A stretch of DNA of 64,000 bases from Capillidium heterosporum (GCA_016630905.1 WBMQ01000004.1:1364001-1428000); one strand, 5' to 3'; counted from the first letter of the stretch, positions 46,136-58,805 are shown. The notes: a model not told the origin generated them from the sequence alone. Made by a program: numbers and translations.

Positions 46136-46726
46136 ATGGGAAGCTCATCCAATACAACTGATACAACTCTGAAGGAGAACAATGTAGGATCAAATGAAAA
46201 CCCAATTCTAAAGTTGTACAACGACATCGAGCTAATATCCAACTCATCTTCCATGGAAATGATCTACTGTGAGGTATGCAGGTTCGAAGTCAAAGCCTCC
46301 TACTTCGACAAGCATATGACTGGGACTATGCACTTACTAGAAAAGGAATCGATCGCCCTACCAAAGAGGTTACATATTCCACCTGTAATTTTACATACAA
46401 TTGTGCTTCTACTAACCTCTTTACTTTTAGGAAAATCCCGGATACAAATTGCTGCTGAAGAATGGCTGGGAATATTCAAAGGGATTGGGTGTTGACGGTC
46501 AAGGTATAAGAGAGCCCATCCTACCTAGGCAAAAGCTGGACAGGGCCGGTATCGGTAGAAAATCGGTGAAGCAACCAGAAAAACAAAATGTAAGTTCTTA
46601 TATTGAATGTATATTAATGTTTTAAAGGAGATGGACAGTAAGGGTAAAAGGATGGCCATTGCCTGGCAAGCTAGGCAGAAGGCACGACGTGAAAAAATCA
46701 TGAACTACCTCAAGAAAGAACTTTGA
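46136..46726 (+). CDS. zinc-finger and G-patch protein (GPANK1-like without ankyrin repeats)
   Basis: Three exons (46136-46384, 46431-46589, 46628-46726) give 168 residues. A C2H2 finger of the U1 type (YCEVCRFEVKASYFDKHMTG) precedes a G-patch: NPGYKLLLKNGWEYSKGLGV with GQGIREPILP and GIGRK. The C-terminus is basic and helical (ARQKARREKIMNYLKKEL). This order (matrin-like finger, HxIP-NPGY, G-patch, basic tail) is that of the conserved part of animal GPANK1 and its fungal relatives. G-patch proteins bind RNA or activate DEAH helicases; the exact role is unknown. It converges on the Sfm1 gene with 95 bases between stops. Confidence 0.85.
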
Positions 46727-46821
46727 GTATCAACTTAATAGAAATTTATATATTTAATAAAGAGCTGAAAACCGACGTTCCGTTAATTTGGAAGCTAGTC
46801 TTGGCAAAGTTATAGGGCGTA

Positions 46822-47714
46822 TTAGAACTCAAAGTTATCCTCCTTAAGCAATTGAATCATACCCGGAGCCATCCTTGGCTTGCCTTCGCTATCAGTAACG
46901 TATCTGAAAGGCATCACCGTCGTCTCACTAAATATTTTAATTTGTATCCTTTGTCAATAAACTTACTTTTTACCCAGCTTTATTTCCGGATTGTCTATAA
47001 ATTTGATGGCATCAAATTGAACTTTATCTTCGAGAATTATCTTGCTAACTAGTACAGCTCCATCGGTTGTCATTTGTACGCTGCTGAGATGGCGAGCTAA
47101 TTGTATAATGAATTTAATTTAATGCTCTATACTGAAATTTACTTGGAAAGTTAAATTTTCGAAGCTCACTGGTACGATCCCTATATGGCTGGTTAAAATA
47201 TACTTAAACTCTATAAAATACCTAACGATGCAGTCGATGGCTTCGGTATCTTCGTCACCTACATTTAAACATAACTAAAAAAATTGAAAAATTAAGTTAC
47301 CCAAGATGCCACCAAACAGCATGTAGTCAAAGTTGTTTACATCGTCAGGTGAAAGCAACTGAGTAGCTTCTTGGTCTAACAAACAAATCTTGGTTTATCG
47401 TTAGTAAATTTATATATAAGAACCCCAGCTATATGCTGGGTAGGTATATAGAAAAAAGAACTACCCTATCTAAAGGAATTCCGAGGTCGACAACCGATTT
47501 TAACATACAATTATTTCTATCAATAAGCTCTGGCATGGCTTCCTTCTCTTCCTCTTTCAAGTTGGTAAATATTAGGTTTTCACTGCCAACTGTTTGGGCC
47601 ATATGAGTATATTCATTTTTGCACCTAAAATTTAAAAACGATTACTTTACTAATAATCTACGTATATTACCATTGATAAACTCCTTCCTCCATATGTTCA
47701 ACAATATATTTCAT
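46822..47714 (-). CDS. sfm1: Sfm1-like SPOUT-family protein arginine methyltransferase
   Basis: Seven exons (47671-47714, 47465-47624, 47301-47388, 47227-47258, 47143-47188, 46967-47096, 46822-46927) give 201 residues; yeast Sfm1 has 213. Signatures in order are KYIVEHMEEGVYQW, ICLLDQEATQLLSPDD, FDYMLFGGILGD, PYRDRTSELR, QMTTDGAVLVSKIILEDKV, FIDNPEI and ETTVMPFRYVTDSEGKPRM. The GGILGD and RDRTSELR blocks build the SPOUT knot that binds S-adenosylmethionine. In yeast the enzyme methylates Rps3 on Arg146. Exon 4 (32 nt) uses a GTTAGG donor, the one that preserves the RDRT frame. Confidence 0.93.
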
Positions 47715-48027
47715 CTTTGTGTTCGATTTTAGTTGAAATAAATTCTCTAAAAAGGATTCTTAATAAAGAGAATGTAAAATTTTGAAGCATAAAATTTCAA
47801 GGACAAACTGAAATTGAAAAGAAGGATGCTAATATTTAAAATGTTATTTTACTCAAGCATAACTATTTGAAAAGTAGAATTTTGATATAGGGTTATACTG
47901 ACACTGGGTAGTGCAGGAATGTTGAATAAAAATAAAGAATCCTATTTATAGCTATATGTTAATAACGACACAAGCCTTGAATTAGCTATTTAAATTACAA
48001 GGCTATATTCAGTACGTATTTTTAACC
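47715..48027. other. intergenic region
   Basis: AT-rich; includes the promoter side of Sfm1 and the 3' end of the BRCT gene. Nothing else recognised. Confidence 0.4.
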
Positions 48028-50339
48028 TCACATTTTAAGTTTATTTGTATTACTCAAGTCTAGATACTGCCTTAAAATGGAACCTAAAATTAGTTCGGTT
48101 GTATACAATCGCAGATGACTAAGGTTTAAGTCATCAGCTGTTCGACGGCTACTCGCATTTCCATAGTGGTCGGAGAGTTCCTTCAGATCCTTGGCATCAA
48201 CTACAAACAGTACTGTTCCACTTGGATTCTCGGCCTTCAACCAGGATTTGGTGGGTAGAGTTAGCATGGCCTAAATTCCCAGAAAAGTTAAACATCTTGA
48301 AAAGTAAGGAGACGTACCTTTCCACCCGACGCTGTAATTAATTCGCTTATAATATTTCGATTCGGCTCTGTATAGTTGCCGACGATTATTCGGTAGCCCT
48401 TTAGAAGCTTCTTAGTCTTGGCAAAGGAAATCGATCGTTGTAGATTAAAGTCAAACTGTTGTTCAGATTGTTGATCCTGTATAAAGAACTGAGGCTGAGA
48501 TGGATCTATATTAGTTTGAAAATATTAGGTATATGACCTTTAAATAAAATTCAAACTTACCGATGAACTTTTTGGCGGCAGTTGATTGAACTATGTACTC
48601 GATGTTGACAATTGGACAGTTGAGGGCGATAGCTAACAGGAACTTGGCGGATCGAACCATCCTAATACACACTAATATTGTATTAGGAGTTATCGAGCTG
48701 ACAATTTGCCCCTTCATCTCTTTAACTGTTTTGATCTGGGCATCGGATAGCCTGAAGCCAGTTGTACATATCTTTACTGAAGCTGTCCTCCAATCTAGAT
48801 TACTATTGGCGTTGAAATTGTTTGCCAAGGGGGTGTTTGTATTTGAAGCACTTTTACGACGAAATACATCCATATTCGAATTACTAATGCTTATAACAGG
48901 TGTCCTCGATACAATGTGGTTCGGACGTTGTTTTGAAGTATCTTTGAATGAGGTCTCGACCTCTATTAGGGATCTCTTTGGCTTTTGGAAAGTCTCAGCT
49001 AGCTCCCTACCATAGGCTTGTATCCCATTCCTGAATGAATCGCTCGTATATTCGTTCAAGTCTATCGGTTTTATCCCTACCACGATGGGATCGTCGTCAC
49101 TTAAACTTTGAGTTCCGACCAAATTATCTAAACCGACTCCGAGCGGTATATGTTGATATTTAATGCTACTGATTGGTACGTAGGTCCACCTTCTAAAACA
49201 ATCCTCTAGCCATAGGTGGTTGACCACTGGTAGATCCCATTCGATCGCCTTACTATACTTTTCACCTTGTGAATCAGCACATATTAGAATGTGGCAGCTA
49301 CGATCTAGGATTGAGCTTGGTCGAGCACCAAGTCGGATGATTAGCTGGTCAAGGTAAGATCGTGATTGGAGGGAGTACTTGCTGATGCAGATAACTTTAT
49401 TCTTGAAATCAGCTGGAGAAAATGAAGGATAAGGATAGAACAGCAGATTTCTTGTAGGAGGTACAAATTTCTTATACTTTACAATGAACCTAAACCAGTC
49501 TTTAGTTCCAATTTGCAGTTTTGCTAATATGATTGACTTTAAAGATATATATTAGAGAATGCCATATGTTGCTATAACTTACTGAAGCGCGAGAATAAAA
49601 GCTTTGACAGGTGGTGATTAAAATATTGAACTTATATAACTCATTAAAATCTATCTCAAAGCTGATACTGTTGTTGTTGATTTTAAACAACTTAGACAAA
49701 CTTTGTCGTTCCTCTTGCTCGATAAAGATCTCCTTTGTCATCCCAACATGCCAATCGTATGGTATAAAGACTGGTGTTTCAAGTGGTAGGTCGTAGAAAT
49801 TTAAGTCATTGTAACTATAGTAGAAGTTATAATCTAAAGTATGTGTTGAATTGCGTAAATTATCCATTTCAGTCGAAAGTTCAGAGGTCAGTAGTTTAGA
49901 GTTAGGTAGTAAATAGTTTTCCTAGATTTTAGTTCAAAGTTATAGATAATGGTTACTTCAGACAATCGAAGGTTCAGTTGGATACAGTCATCGAACCAAT
50001 GTGGCAAAACAACTTTACATCCTGTGGGTAACAAATTAAAACTTTCCTATAAATTTTATTAGAATAGCACTTGAAAAAACCTACAGTCCATTCCAACGCC
50101 AACACATGGGTTACATTTGGGTCGTTTAATCTTTCTGTCCATCTACCTCCAAAATGTTCAACTGCTGCGAATATAAGTTCACTATCTCTTGACCTCAATT
50201 TAAAAGTGGTTAAAACACAGCCACAGAACTTTGAGCGAAGGTTGGGTTGATAAAGGTTGAAACTATAGAATTGGTTATAATTTCTATTGAAAATAAGTAC
50301 TCTAAGAACGTCAGCGAGCTCTCCATATCTAAAACCCAT
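48028..50339 (-). CDS. multi-BRCT genome-stability scaffold (Brc1/Rtt107/PTIP-like)
   Basis: Six exons (50085-50339, 49957-50046, 49583-49921, 48561-49536, 48318-48505, 48028-48270) give 696 residues. BRCT modules show by their Gly-Gly turns and Trp motifs. An N-terminal one ends in VVLPHWFDDCIQLNLRLSE. A pair in the middle includes DLPVVNHLWLEDCFRRWTYV and NCPIVNIEYIVQS. C-terminal elements include GYRIIVGNYTE and LITASGGKAML. An Asn/Ser-rich linker separates them. This layout fits Brc1 of fission yeast and Rtt107 of budding yeast, which bind phosphorylated H2A and the Smc5/6 complex during replication stress. It is somewhat shorter than those. Orthology is inferred from architecture, not measured. 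Confidence 0.8.
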
Positions 50340-50905
50340 TTTGGCTAAAAATTAGTAAAATACAAATTTAAAATATACAATGACTGAAATGACGTTAAGT
50401 TCAGAATGATTCCATTCTCTAGTAACTAGGACAACTTTTCTGTCTTCATTAATACTCGCCTGGACCTTATAGCTTGAACTTTCTACTAACCTACATCGCT
50501 TTTGTTGAAGTATGCTAACCACCTTTGCTTAGCTCAAGTTAATTAAAAATATTAAAATAATGATATACCTTTTGATAGAGCGATGTTGGAAGCTGTGTAT
50601 CGACAATAAAATCGTAGTTGCTTATCAGCATCTAATCTTGTGTATACTCGCCGCTATAGATCTGCTGTAAGAAACCTGAAAACTAACTTTCAAATAAGCT
50701 CAGCTTTGAAAATAGTCCATGGCTATTGATTTATGACAAGCCTTCACTAAATTTATCCAATTAGAAGGAATTTGAAGTTCTAACTCGAAAAAATAAATAT
50801 AAAGCAGTTTTACTAGTTGGATTACAAGCTTGGAAACTCCCAGGTAGCAAAAAGAGCATCGTTAGATTCTTGAAAGGTAAGCCAAAATGCAAAAATACAA
50901 GACCA
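50340..50905. other. intergenic region
   Basis: Lies between the start of the BRCT gene and tRNA-Cys; no gene is supported. Confidence 0.4.
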
Positions 50906-50978
50906 AGGGCGCACCCGGATTTGAACCAGAGACCTATCGCTCTGCAGGCGATTGCTCTACCACTGAGCTATACGCCCC
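50906..50978 (-). tRNA. tRNA-Cys (anticodon GCA)
   Basis: The minus strand gives GGGGCGTATAGCTCAGTGG, an anticodon arm ATCGC-CTGCAGA-GCGAT with anticodon GCA, and a T-arm with GGTTCAAATCC. The acceptor pairs GGGGCGT with GCGCCCT. No intron. Confidence 0.93.
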
Positions 50979-51345
50979 TTGTTAAACCTCAACCTTATAT
51001 ACCTATCTATAATATACTAAAACTATAGTTACCACTTTAAGAGATTACTTTGTAGGTGGGATAGATTTGATATTCATCTCCTTTATAAACTATATAGCCC
51101 CATCCTTTTTGTATAATTTATAAATTCCTATTTGAAAATTACATTTGGGTTACATATAGTTTTATCCTTATTAAAAGGATACATATATCTTAAAGTATAC
51201 ATATTTAAAATATCAAATATAACCATGAAAATGACAAAAAGTTTATTATAGAAAGTCACAATATAAATTCCAAAACAGTGCTTTGATATTACTACAAAAG
51301 TTTGCGCAAAGTATACCGAAGATGTAGGAACAAAACCAAATACAC
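50979..51345. other. intergenic region
   Basis: AT-rich spacer between tRNA-Cys and the 3' end of the elongase gene. Confidence 0.4.
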
Positions 51346-52338
51346 TTAGTTGAGCTTCTTACCACCACCAACTCTCCTTTCAGCAGCTTGACGCTTACGA
51401 TCATGGACAAAGAAGTTGTAAAACAGTACCAACATAGTGATCATATAGAACCACAGCAGTACGCTAAGTTCAATAGGATACAGTTCAGCAGTTCCTTGCA
51501 AGTGAGGTCTCAAAACGTACCCATCGACCAAGTTGTAAGTAGCTTGTACAAAGTTAAGAGCGAACTGAGTCATCTGACCGATGGTGATGAACTTCTTAAT
51601 TACTGAGACCGATTTGAAACCTAGGCCCGACAGTAAATAGTACCCGTACATGACGACATGGATGAAGGAGTTCAAAGCGGCTGAAAAGTAGGCATCACCG
51701 TTAGGTGCCATCAAAGTTACAACGTACCAAATAAGGAAGATGGAGGCGTGGTGGTAGACGTGCAAAAAGGAGATCTGGCGGTAGTTCTGCTTTAAGATCA
51801 TGATCATAGTATCGACGAATTCGGGAATCTTGGAGATGTAGAAGACGCAGATGATCTTGGCCATCTAAAATTAAAAGTTAGTTAGCTGTATTTAAGATTT
51901 TATACTTACGGGGAAGCCAGACTCGGTGTGGTTGGCAGGGTTACCGAACCAGGTGTACTTGTCGTTGAATGACTGGACTACGACTCCGTAGCACATGTAG
52001 GCCGACAAAGTGACCATGAGGAAGTTGTGGATCATAGAGATTCCCTTGGCTTGGAACTTGGGCAGGGCGGCTGAAATTAACCTACCGGCAAAGACTATGG
52101 TCAGATAAGCTAAAGCAATTGCCAGGACGACAATGGGATCCATCAAAGGAAGTTTATCGCTGAGGGGGGAGCGAATGGACTTGATCCATTTGTACAGCAG
52201 CTGGGTATAAGCAGGGTAGTTGTTGTTTAGGAACTGATAGATGGGTTTTAAGACGTTCTCCGACTTGGAAACCAGTTGGCCGGTCAAGTTGAGGATATAG
52301 TCGGCAGGTACGTCGTTGTAGGCGGCAATTGTACTCAT
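51346..52338 (-). CDS. ELO-family fatty acid elongase
   Basis: Two exons (51910-52338 and 51346-51864, intron 45 nt) give 315 residues. The family motifs are present: KIPEFVDTMIMILKQ, the catalytic histidine box FLHVYHHASIF, and NSFIHVVMYGYYLLS. Several membrane helices surround them, and the tail is basic (HDRKRQAAERRVGGGKKLN), compatible with ER retention by lysines near the end. ELO proteins condense malonyl-CoA with long acyl-CoA at the ER. The HVYHH rather than HxxHH-with-Gln variant before the box (QISFLHVYHH) is typical of elongases acting on polyunsaturated substrates, but that specificity is inference. Confidence 0.93.
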
Positions 52339-55267
52339 AGTTCTCTAATATCTCAAAGATAGGAATCTTTGAAGATGTAATCTAACCTTTTATAGTGAAA
52401 AGTTACTCTGAAACGGTGATGCTTTATTCCTCTTTGCCAAACTTCATAGTCCAATTAAATCTGGCTATTGAAAGTTCGGAGCCTTTATTCCGTCCTTTCG
52501 AAGGAGGTAAGTGTTTCAAAGTTAGATGGGAATTCTATAGGTGATAGAGGTGATCTTGATTGAAAGTGAAATCAGCAAGGTTATAAAACCATTTGCAAAC
52601 AACTATTGTAGTTTATACTATATGCCAATTCAGCTACAGTTATATATTGAATATCGTAGCCTTTGATCCTGTATATTTTACATGATGGAACTTGGAACTA
52701 CGATTATTTTTGGACTCTAACGTACAATAGAGCTATTCCTATGGTTTAAATATCTAAATCCTAAATTATCTATCAATGCGTCTACATCAGTATAGTGTTC
52801 TGGTAAAAGTTACTGCCTTGTATTTAACACATACTTGAATTTGGCAGTTCCTTTTATATACCAGTATCCCTTCATAGAAAGCTAAACCATAGGACAATGG
52901 AGGTGCTGAAGGCTAGTTTTACATGGTATACAATAGGAAGGTTGAAAATCGAATACAAGGTTGATGCTACAATATATCGAGTAATGAAGCCATTGAAGTT
53001 AAAAATAATGAACTAATCGATGGATTTCAACTATATATGTTGCTAAGATGATCAAATAATTTTAATACTATTATAAAAAGGACATTTCATCCAGACTAAA
53101 GCTAGTCAGTGGGAAGGAATTAACTAATTAGCTTCCATATGAATTTTGGGTAAAAAATCTCTTACCACTACAAGTACTCTAAGTGTCGATAAGCCAGTAA
53201 TTGATTTTGATATAAATAGTAAATAGAGTATTGACCTGACAATATAAAGGTTAGGGTTATTTACAAGATCAGTAAACTTCACTATAAATGTCGAGTTGCT
53301 TTTATATATATGTAAAATAGCTTATTGATGAGACTATTAGTATCAGGCTGAAACTATAAATACAAACAATTACTTTTTCAATTTAAAATGTCAATGCAAA
53401 ATTTAAATGTGTCACTTGAGCACTAGGTCAGTATCAAAGCTTTATATGAACGTACAAGACATGTACTTGATACTAAATATCTACCCAATAATTTCAACAT
53501 TATACATTGTAGTAAAGTAAGAAAAATAGAAGACTTTTATCTTGTTCTTTCTTCAATGCGGTGGTATTTAATATTGTTGGTGTTGCACTTTTTCGGTAAA
53601 ACTTGTTCAATGGTGTTAGAAATTGATTGCTAATCGTGCAGCTATGGGTAAAGTTAAAAAATTGAAATCTACAGCTCCAATATGTTTCGCAAGTAGCATC
53701 TATATTCTCATCTACAATTTAGTATTTTATTTCAACTTGCATCCTTTTTCTACATGGCTCGCTATTACTTTTAAAATACATCCTTACTATTGAGTTCATG
53801 ATGATTAAGTTCGGAGATAGTATCCATAGTCAATATACAGCTAAATAATTGTTCTTTATTAGGGTACTTGCCAAATATCCCTTCAAAATGTCACGTAACT
53901 CAGTGGTATTAAACCTTTTACGCTTGGGTCCATAATTGCACAGCACCGTTTAAACTATTAGCATCTTTTACTACAGTTCATTGGAAATAGTTGCCCCATA
54001 TTTATAGTTTGAAGTCTAAGTTATCTGCCTACGTTTATACTACCCTTAACTGCCTTCACCCTGAAAATAACAACGACTAAAGCTTTCAACAGAGGTTGCG
54101 CAACATGTCAATCTATTTAAGTATACCCATTACGAGGGGTCTAAGTTCCAATATATAAAGGTTTCATATTTGTAAATTACCAACCTTAATATCCCTAGCC
54201 CACGTTTTCGGCGGAAGATGTACAGTTAGAAATATCTAGCCTATACTGCATGTATTTGGAAGCGAACACCTAATCAAAACGTTCCAGATTTGGTCAAACA
54301 TATATTAGTTTAGTAGCAGTCCGGTCAGGTGCTGGCTAATAGAGTACAGAGTACCCATTTATGTTCGCTTACTAATGAAGTGCAGTAAAGTTGGTAATGC
54401 AAAGTATCCAGCAAAGAAGTGGAGCATACAACGTGTAACCCTTGGATAGAAAAAGTATATAGCTACCATCAAATGCCTTTTAGTAATCGATGGGCTTCCC
54501 GATATGACTTTGACGTATTAGCCAAAAAAAACTGGTTTCCAATGTATTGTAAAAACGAGTAGAAAAGGCGATTCGTACGTCTATAGGCTTCGAGAAACGA
54601 TTAAATTTACACTAAAAAGGTGCCTTTTCCAATTAATGAGAAGTTATTCACCCGGAAAGCAGGTATCTTGCATTTCCAGATTGTCAAAGTAGCGTTTGAT
54701 GTATAATCCTTATATTGAAGTTATATTAAAAAAGGCGAAGTGTCGTTGTACTTATGAAAATTTGGGCTGGGGCAGTATATGTGGTTTTGATAGAAAATAG
54801 AATATATAATTTTTCACCTAGTTACTGCTGTAAAATATTATATTTAGTTTATACATTAAGCTATTCTTAATTTAATCAGAATATCTAAGTCGCCTGTATG
54901 CAAAATAGATATAGGTGATACTTCAATTGGAGATAGTATATTCGATAAGGGTAGGACTAGATTTAAAATGATATGGGTTGGATGGTAAATATTATCAAAA
55001 AATCTGCCAGCTGTCTTGCGCTTGATGGCTAAAAATTAGAAGGGATCGAAATTTGGACAATGCTCTTACGAAATAGGCAACTCCAGCATGACTAAGACTA
55101 TAAATTGGATCTAAAATAAGTATAGCTAGGGTTAGATTGAGTTCCCAAACCCAAGTAGCGTAGGTTAAACTGGGCTACTAGGCGAATATATTCTAAAATG
55201 GTACCATCGCCAAAGTATATAAACGCAGGGGAAGTATCTTCAACACGTACAAGCAACAATTCTCAGT
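52339..55267. other. long AT-rich intergenic region with a TATA box at its end
   Basis: Nearly 3 kb without a supported gene; stops are dense in all frames. A TATATAAA at 55216-55223 lies 45 bases before the GMC start codon. Confidence 0.45.
55216..55223 (+). promoter_or_regulatory. TATA box of the GMC oxidoreductase gene
   Basis: TATATAAA, 45 bases upstream of the ATG at 55268, in otherwise mixed sequence. Confidence 0.6.
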
Positions 55268-57031
55268 ATGGTTCAGTTTCTCAAGTACGCATCAGTTTTA
55301 GCAGCATTGGTGTCCACCGCCTACTCCATGGACTTCATCTACGACTACATCGTAGTCGGTGGTGGTACCGCTGGTGGTACCCTATCCGTCGAGCTGGCCA
55401 AGAAAGGGTTCAAGACTCTCCTAATTGAAGCCGGCCCTGATCGCTTTGAAGACCTACAAAGCACACCCTTCTTCCACGCCGCCTCCAGTGAAGATCCATC
55501 TATCACCTTCGACTTCAACGTACGCCGCTACAACGACACTCAGACTCAGTACTTCTATCCCAGAGTCGGTGCTCTAGGTGGATGCTCCATCCACAACGCC
55601 ATGGTAACGGTTTACCCCAGCAGCAGCGATTTCAACTTGATGGCTGACATCACCGGCGACAGCACCTGGAAGGAGATCAACATGCGCAAGTACTTCAAGC
55701 AGCTCGAAAACAATCGATTCTTGGACCAAGTTCCCGCAAAAGACCACGGTACCTCTGGGTTCTACGACGTCAGCTACATGAACTACCCCAAGCACTTCAA
55801 CTTGACTGCCCCTTTAAGCAACATGGCCAAGCGTGTTAGCCCCGAAAAATTCATCGATGTCAACGGATACCGCGATGGTAAGTTAACTGTGGACACCGAA
55901 GGTAAACTTTTCATTCCCATTGCCGTCGACAGCACCAAATACCAACGCGTCAACTACCCCCAGTACATCAAAGATGCCGCCAAGAAATTCCCTTTAACTA
56001 TAATGACCGATACCTTTGTCACTAAAGTCATGTTTGACCAAGGCAAGACCGCTAGAGGTGTCCTCTTCAAGAAGGGTAAGTACTTGTACAAGGCAAGCCC
56101 ATTGTCTACAGACTCCAACCGCCAGAATGCTGTCCCCGGTATGGCCTTTGCCATGAAGGAAATTATCATCTCAACCGGTACCTACAACACCCCTCAGCTA
56201 CTTATGTTGAGTGGTGTCGGTGAGGCAGCTCAGCTCAAGAAGTTCAACATCCCCGTCGTCAGCGACTTGCCCGGTGTTGGTCGCAACTTGATGGACCGCT
56301 ACGAACTCCCCGTCAGCATCAAGTACCCCAAGAACATGACTATCTTAGACGGTTGCACCTACGCCAACTCGATGACCGATCCTTGCTGGAAGGCTTACAA
56401 GACCGAGCTGAAAGGTCCTTATGTCAACAACGGTTTAGTTTCCGGTGAACTGAAAAAATCTGATCCCTCCAAGGCTGAGCCTGATGTCTTTTTGGTCAAT
56501 TTACTTGGAGACTTCCACGGGTACTTTAGAGGTTATGCCAAGAACTTTGGGGACCATCCTGAAGTCTTCACTAGACTAATTTTAAAGGCTCACACCTCCA
56601 ACACCAACGGTCGCGTCCAGTTGAAGTCGGCTGATCCCTTCGACACTCCTGACATCAATTTCAACTACTTCCAGGATAACGACAACGACTTCAACATCCT
56701 CATCAAGGAGATCAAGAACCAACGTGCTGACTTTGCCGCTTACGCCGATCCTCACGAGGAATTGTACCCTGGTAAGGATGTTAAGACTGACGAAGATATC
56801 AAAAAATACATCAAGACTATCACTTGGGGTCATCACGCCTCCTGCTCTTCCAAGATCGGTAAGGACAGTGATAAACTTGCTGTATTGGATTCCAAGTTTA
56901 GAGTTCGTGGTGTCAAGGGATTACGTGTTGTAGATGCTTCGGCCTTCCCCAAGATTCCCGGCTACTTCCCCGTGCTTTACGTACATATTATGGCTTTGAA
57001 AGCAGCCGATATTATCACTGCCAGCGCTTAA
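55268..57031 (+). CDS. secreted GMC-family FAD oxidoreductase
   Basis: A single exon encodes 587 residues. A signal peptide (FLKYASVLAALVSTAYS) precedes the dinucleotide fold YDYIVVGGGTAGGTLSVELA with LLIEAGPD. The flavin-attachment region LGGCSIHNAMVTVYP, the second GMC signature (STGTYNTPQLLMLSGVG) and the C-terminal active-site block (WGHHASCSSKIG, then LRVVDASAFPKIPGYFPVLY) follow in normal order and spacing. The usual Pro-Xaa-Gly after the first catalytic His is replaced by HASCS. Relatives are aryl-alcohol oxidases, glucose oxidases and cellobiose dehydrogenase flavodomains. The substrate cannot be told. Codon use is GC-richer than most neighbours, and the gene has no introns, suggesting strong expression. 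Confidence 0.93.
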   Translation: MVQFLKYASVLAALVSTAYSMDFIYDYIVVGGGTAGGTLSVELAKKGFKTLLIEAGPDRFEDLQSTPFFHAASSEDPSITFDFNVRRYNDTQTQYFYPRVGALGGCSIHNAMVTVYPSSSDFNLMADITGDSTWKEINMRKYFKQLENNRFLDQVPAKDHGTSGFYDVSYMNYPKHFNLTAPLSNMAKRVSPEKFIDVNGYRDGKLTVDTEGKLFIPIAVDSTKYQRVNYPQYIKDAAKKFPLTIMTDTFVTKVMFDQGKTARGVLFKKGKYLYKASPLSTDSNRQNAVPGMAFAMKEIIISTGTYNTPQLLMLSGVGEAAQLKKFNIPVVSDLPGVGRNLMDRYELPVSIKYPKNMTILDGCTYANSMTDPCWKAYKTELKGPYVNNGLVSGELKKSDPSKAEPDVFLVNLLGDFHGYFRGYAKNFGDHPEVFTRLILKAHTSNTNGRVQLKSADPFDTPDINFNYFQDNDNDFNILIKEIKNQRADFAAYADPHEELYPGKDVKTDEDIKKYIKTITWGHHASCSSKIGKDSDKLAVLDSKFRVRGVKGLRVVDASAFPKIPGYFPVLYVHIMALKAADIITASA

Positions 57032-57631
57032 ACGAATTCAACTGTGGCGTACGCTTCAATAGCATAACATCATTTTAGGCATCGGTATAATAAATCAATT
57101 TTAACAATATATGTGATTTGTAGTGGTATGGTAGGCTAGATATAAATTTGCAATTTTAACTATTTTTGTATTTATAGTATTTGTTATATACCATACACTT
57201 ATTAAGCTGTTTACTTTGATATACTTTACACATTATATAAATTAAAATATAATTTATAAAAATTTAACTATAAAAGTCCTACACAAAAGTAACTATAGCA
57301 TTTAATTCAGAAATATATTATCCGTTTAAACAAGTAATAGTGGTCAAACTATCCAGCGTAAGATATACGTATTCGGCAAACTGTAAATTATGCCGTAGTA
57401 TAAATACTTTACCAAGCTTTCGGCAAAATTAGCTGGATAGATTTGGAAAATTTTCAATTTACTTATCATAATTCTTGAGTAAAAAATAAATAGTCTAGAC
57501 ATATTAACAATTTAGCAGTAGAAAAGAATAGTTTGCTTTTAGTTTGGATAAGCATCTACTGATATTTAAAAATAGAAAATTAGTTTATTGATTAGGTGTA
57601 TAGTTATCATCAGCATTCAACAACTCCATGA
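57032..57631. other. 3' flanks of convergent GMC and tyrosinase genes
   Basis: AT-rich; AATAAATC near 57090 is a likely polyadenylation signal. No gene seen. Confidence 0.4.
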
Positions 57632-58805
57632 TCAAGCAAGTTCAGCCTCGGTCTGACGTACATTATCCAAATTGAGGTTGTTGCGTTTGATATAGGCTTC
57701 GGACAATGGTTTAGGAGTTCTAATCTTCCTCTTAATCTTTCGGTCACTAGGTTTAACTTTGATCGTCTTGTAACGTTTACCACCCTTGAGGTTCTTGCGC
57801 AAGTTGGGATCAATCAAACTGTCAAACTTAGGGTTGATGACCAAATTAAGATCAGCTTGGACGTCGACATCCAAGTCTACGAGTCCCCTTCGTTTCAAGG
57901 TGGTGGGCGTAGCTATGGCAGTTGTATTTGGTACTTTGTAGGACCAGCGGTCGTAGTAGTAGCAGTATCCAGCAGCTCGAGTATCCAGAACTTGTGAGAC
58001 TTTGATGCCAAAGGGACTCATAGTGTCGGCTGAGGTGACGGTTCGTGATCCAGCTTTACCATCGTAGCTGTTGGAAATGGCTGGGTTTCGAGCTTGCCAT
58101 TCGGCCCACAACATGTCGATATAGGCGTGATGGAGGTAAAATATGGGATCGTTAGGTGAGTACATGGTAGAAAAGTCGCCATAGTCCCCACCCATGTTCA
58201 TATGTACTGAGCCGTGTGGTGCTCCTTCGATTCCCCTACGGAACTGATCAAAAGTGAGCGACTTTTTGATGATGGTTTCAATGGCTTCGGTCGAATACAA
58301 AGAAGAGATGTAATTGCCACCATCATAATCCCGCTTCAAGCAGTGGCTGTTGGGTATGGTAACTTTGAAGTTGGCAAATTGGCCACTTACCACACAAAAG
58401 TCGCTACTCCTTCCATTGCCACCAAAGTAATCAGGACCGAGTACGACGGATTGTTCAGGGAAACTGGCTGTCCTTGGACCAATCCCAAAATGGTAGAACG
58501 ACGCTGGGATTTATTTTCTGTAGAGCTATTTCGTAGCGTCTTAAGTACTCACGGTGCCATGGTAGGAAGGCCGGCACACCGTGGGCTGAGGCTTGGTAGC
58601 TGTAATGGGTACTACAGCTCTGGCTGAAGACATCTACCCCACCAAAGTTGCGAAGTGCCTTTACTGCATTGAAGAAAGCAGTACGTTCAGTTATGTTCAG
58701 TTCCCGGATCTCCCTGCGTTTTACTAAGGTGGTACAGGCTTGGGAATGGACCAATGTGGATAGATTAAGTGAGATGAATATTAAACTGAATATTTTGAAG
58801 TTCAT
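57632..58805 (-). CDS. secreted tyrosinase (binuclear copper), one +1 frame break
   Basis: About 390 residues without introns. A signal peptide (FSLIFISLNLSTLVHS) leads to the CuA site (HGVPAFLPWHREYLRRYE) with an upstream HYSYQASAH, and a CuB site with GAPHGSVHMNMGG and DPIFYLHHAYIDMLW; all six expected histidines are there. The C-terminus is basic and does not resemble the blocking domain of mushroom tyrosinase. The enzyme oxidises phenols to quinones, a step in melanin formation or cuticle and phenol chemistry. Between the two copper sites, after WDWSKDSQFP, the zero frame stops at TGA (58455-58457); EQSVVLGPDYFGGNGRSSDF continues in the +1 frame. Confidence 0.88.
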
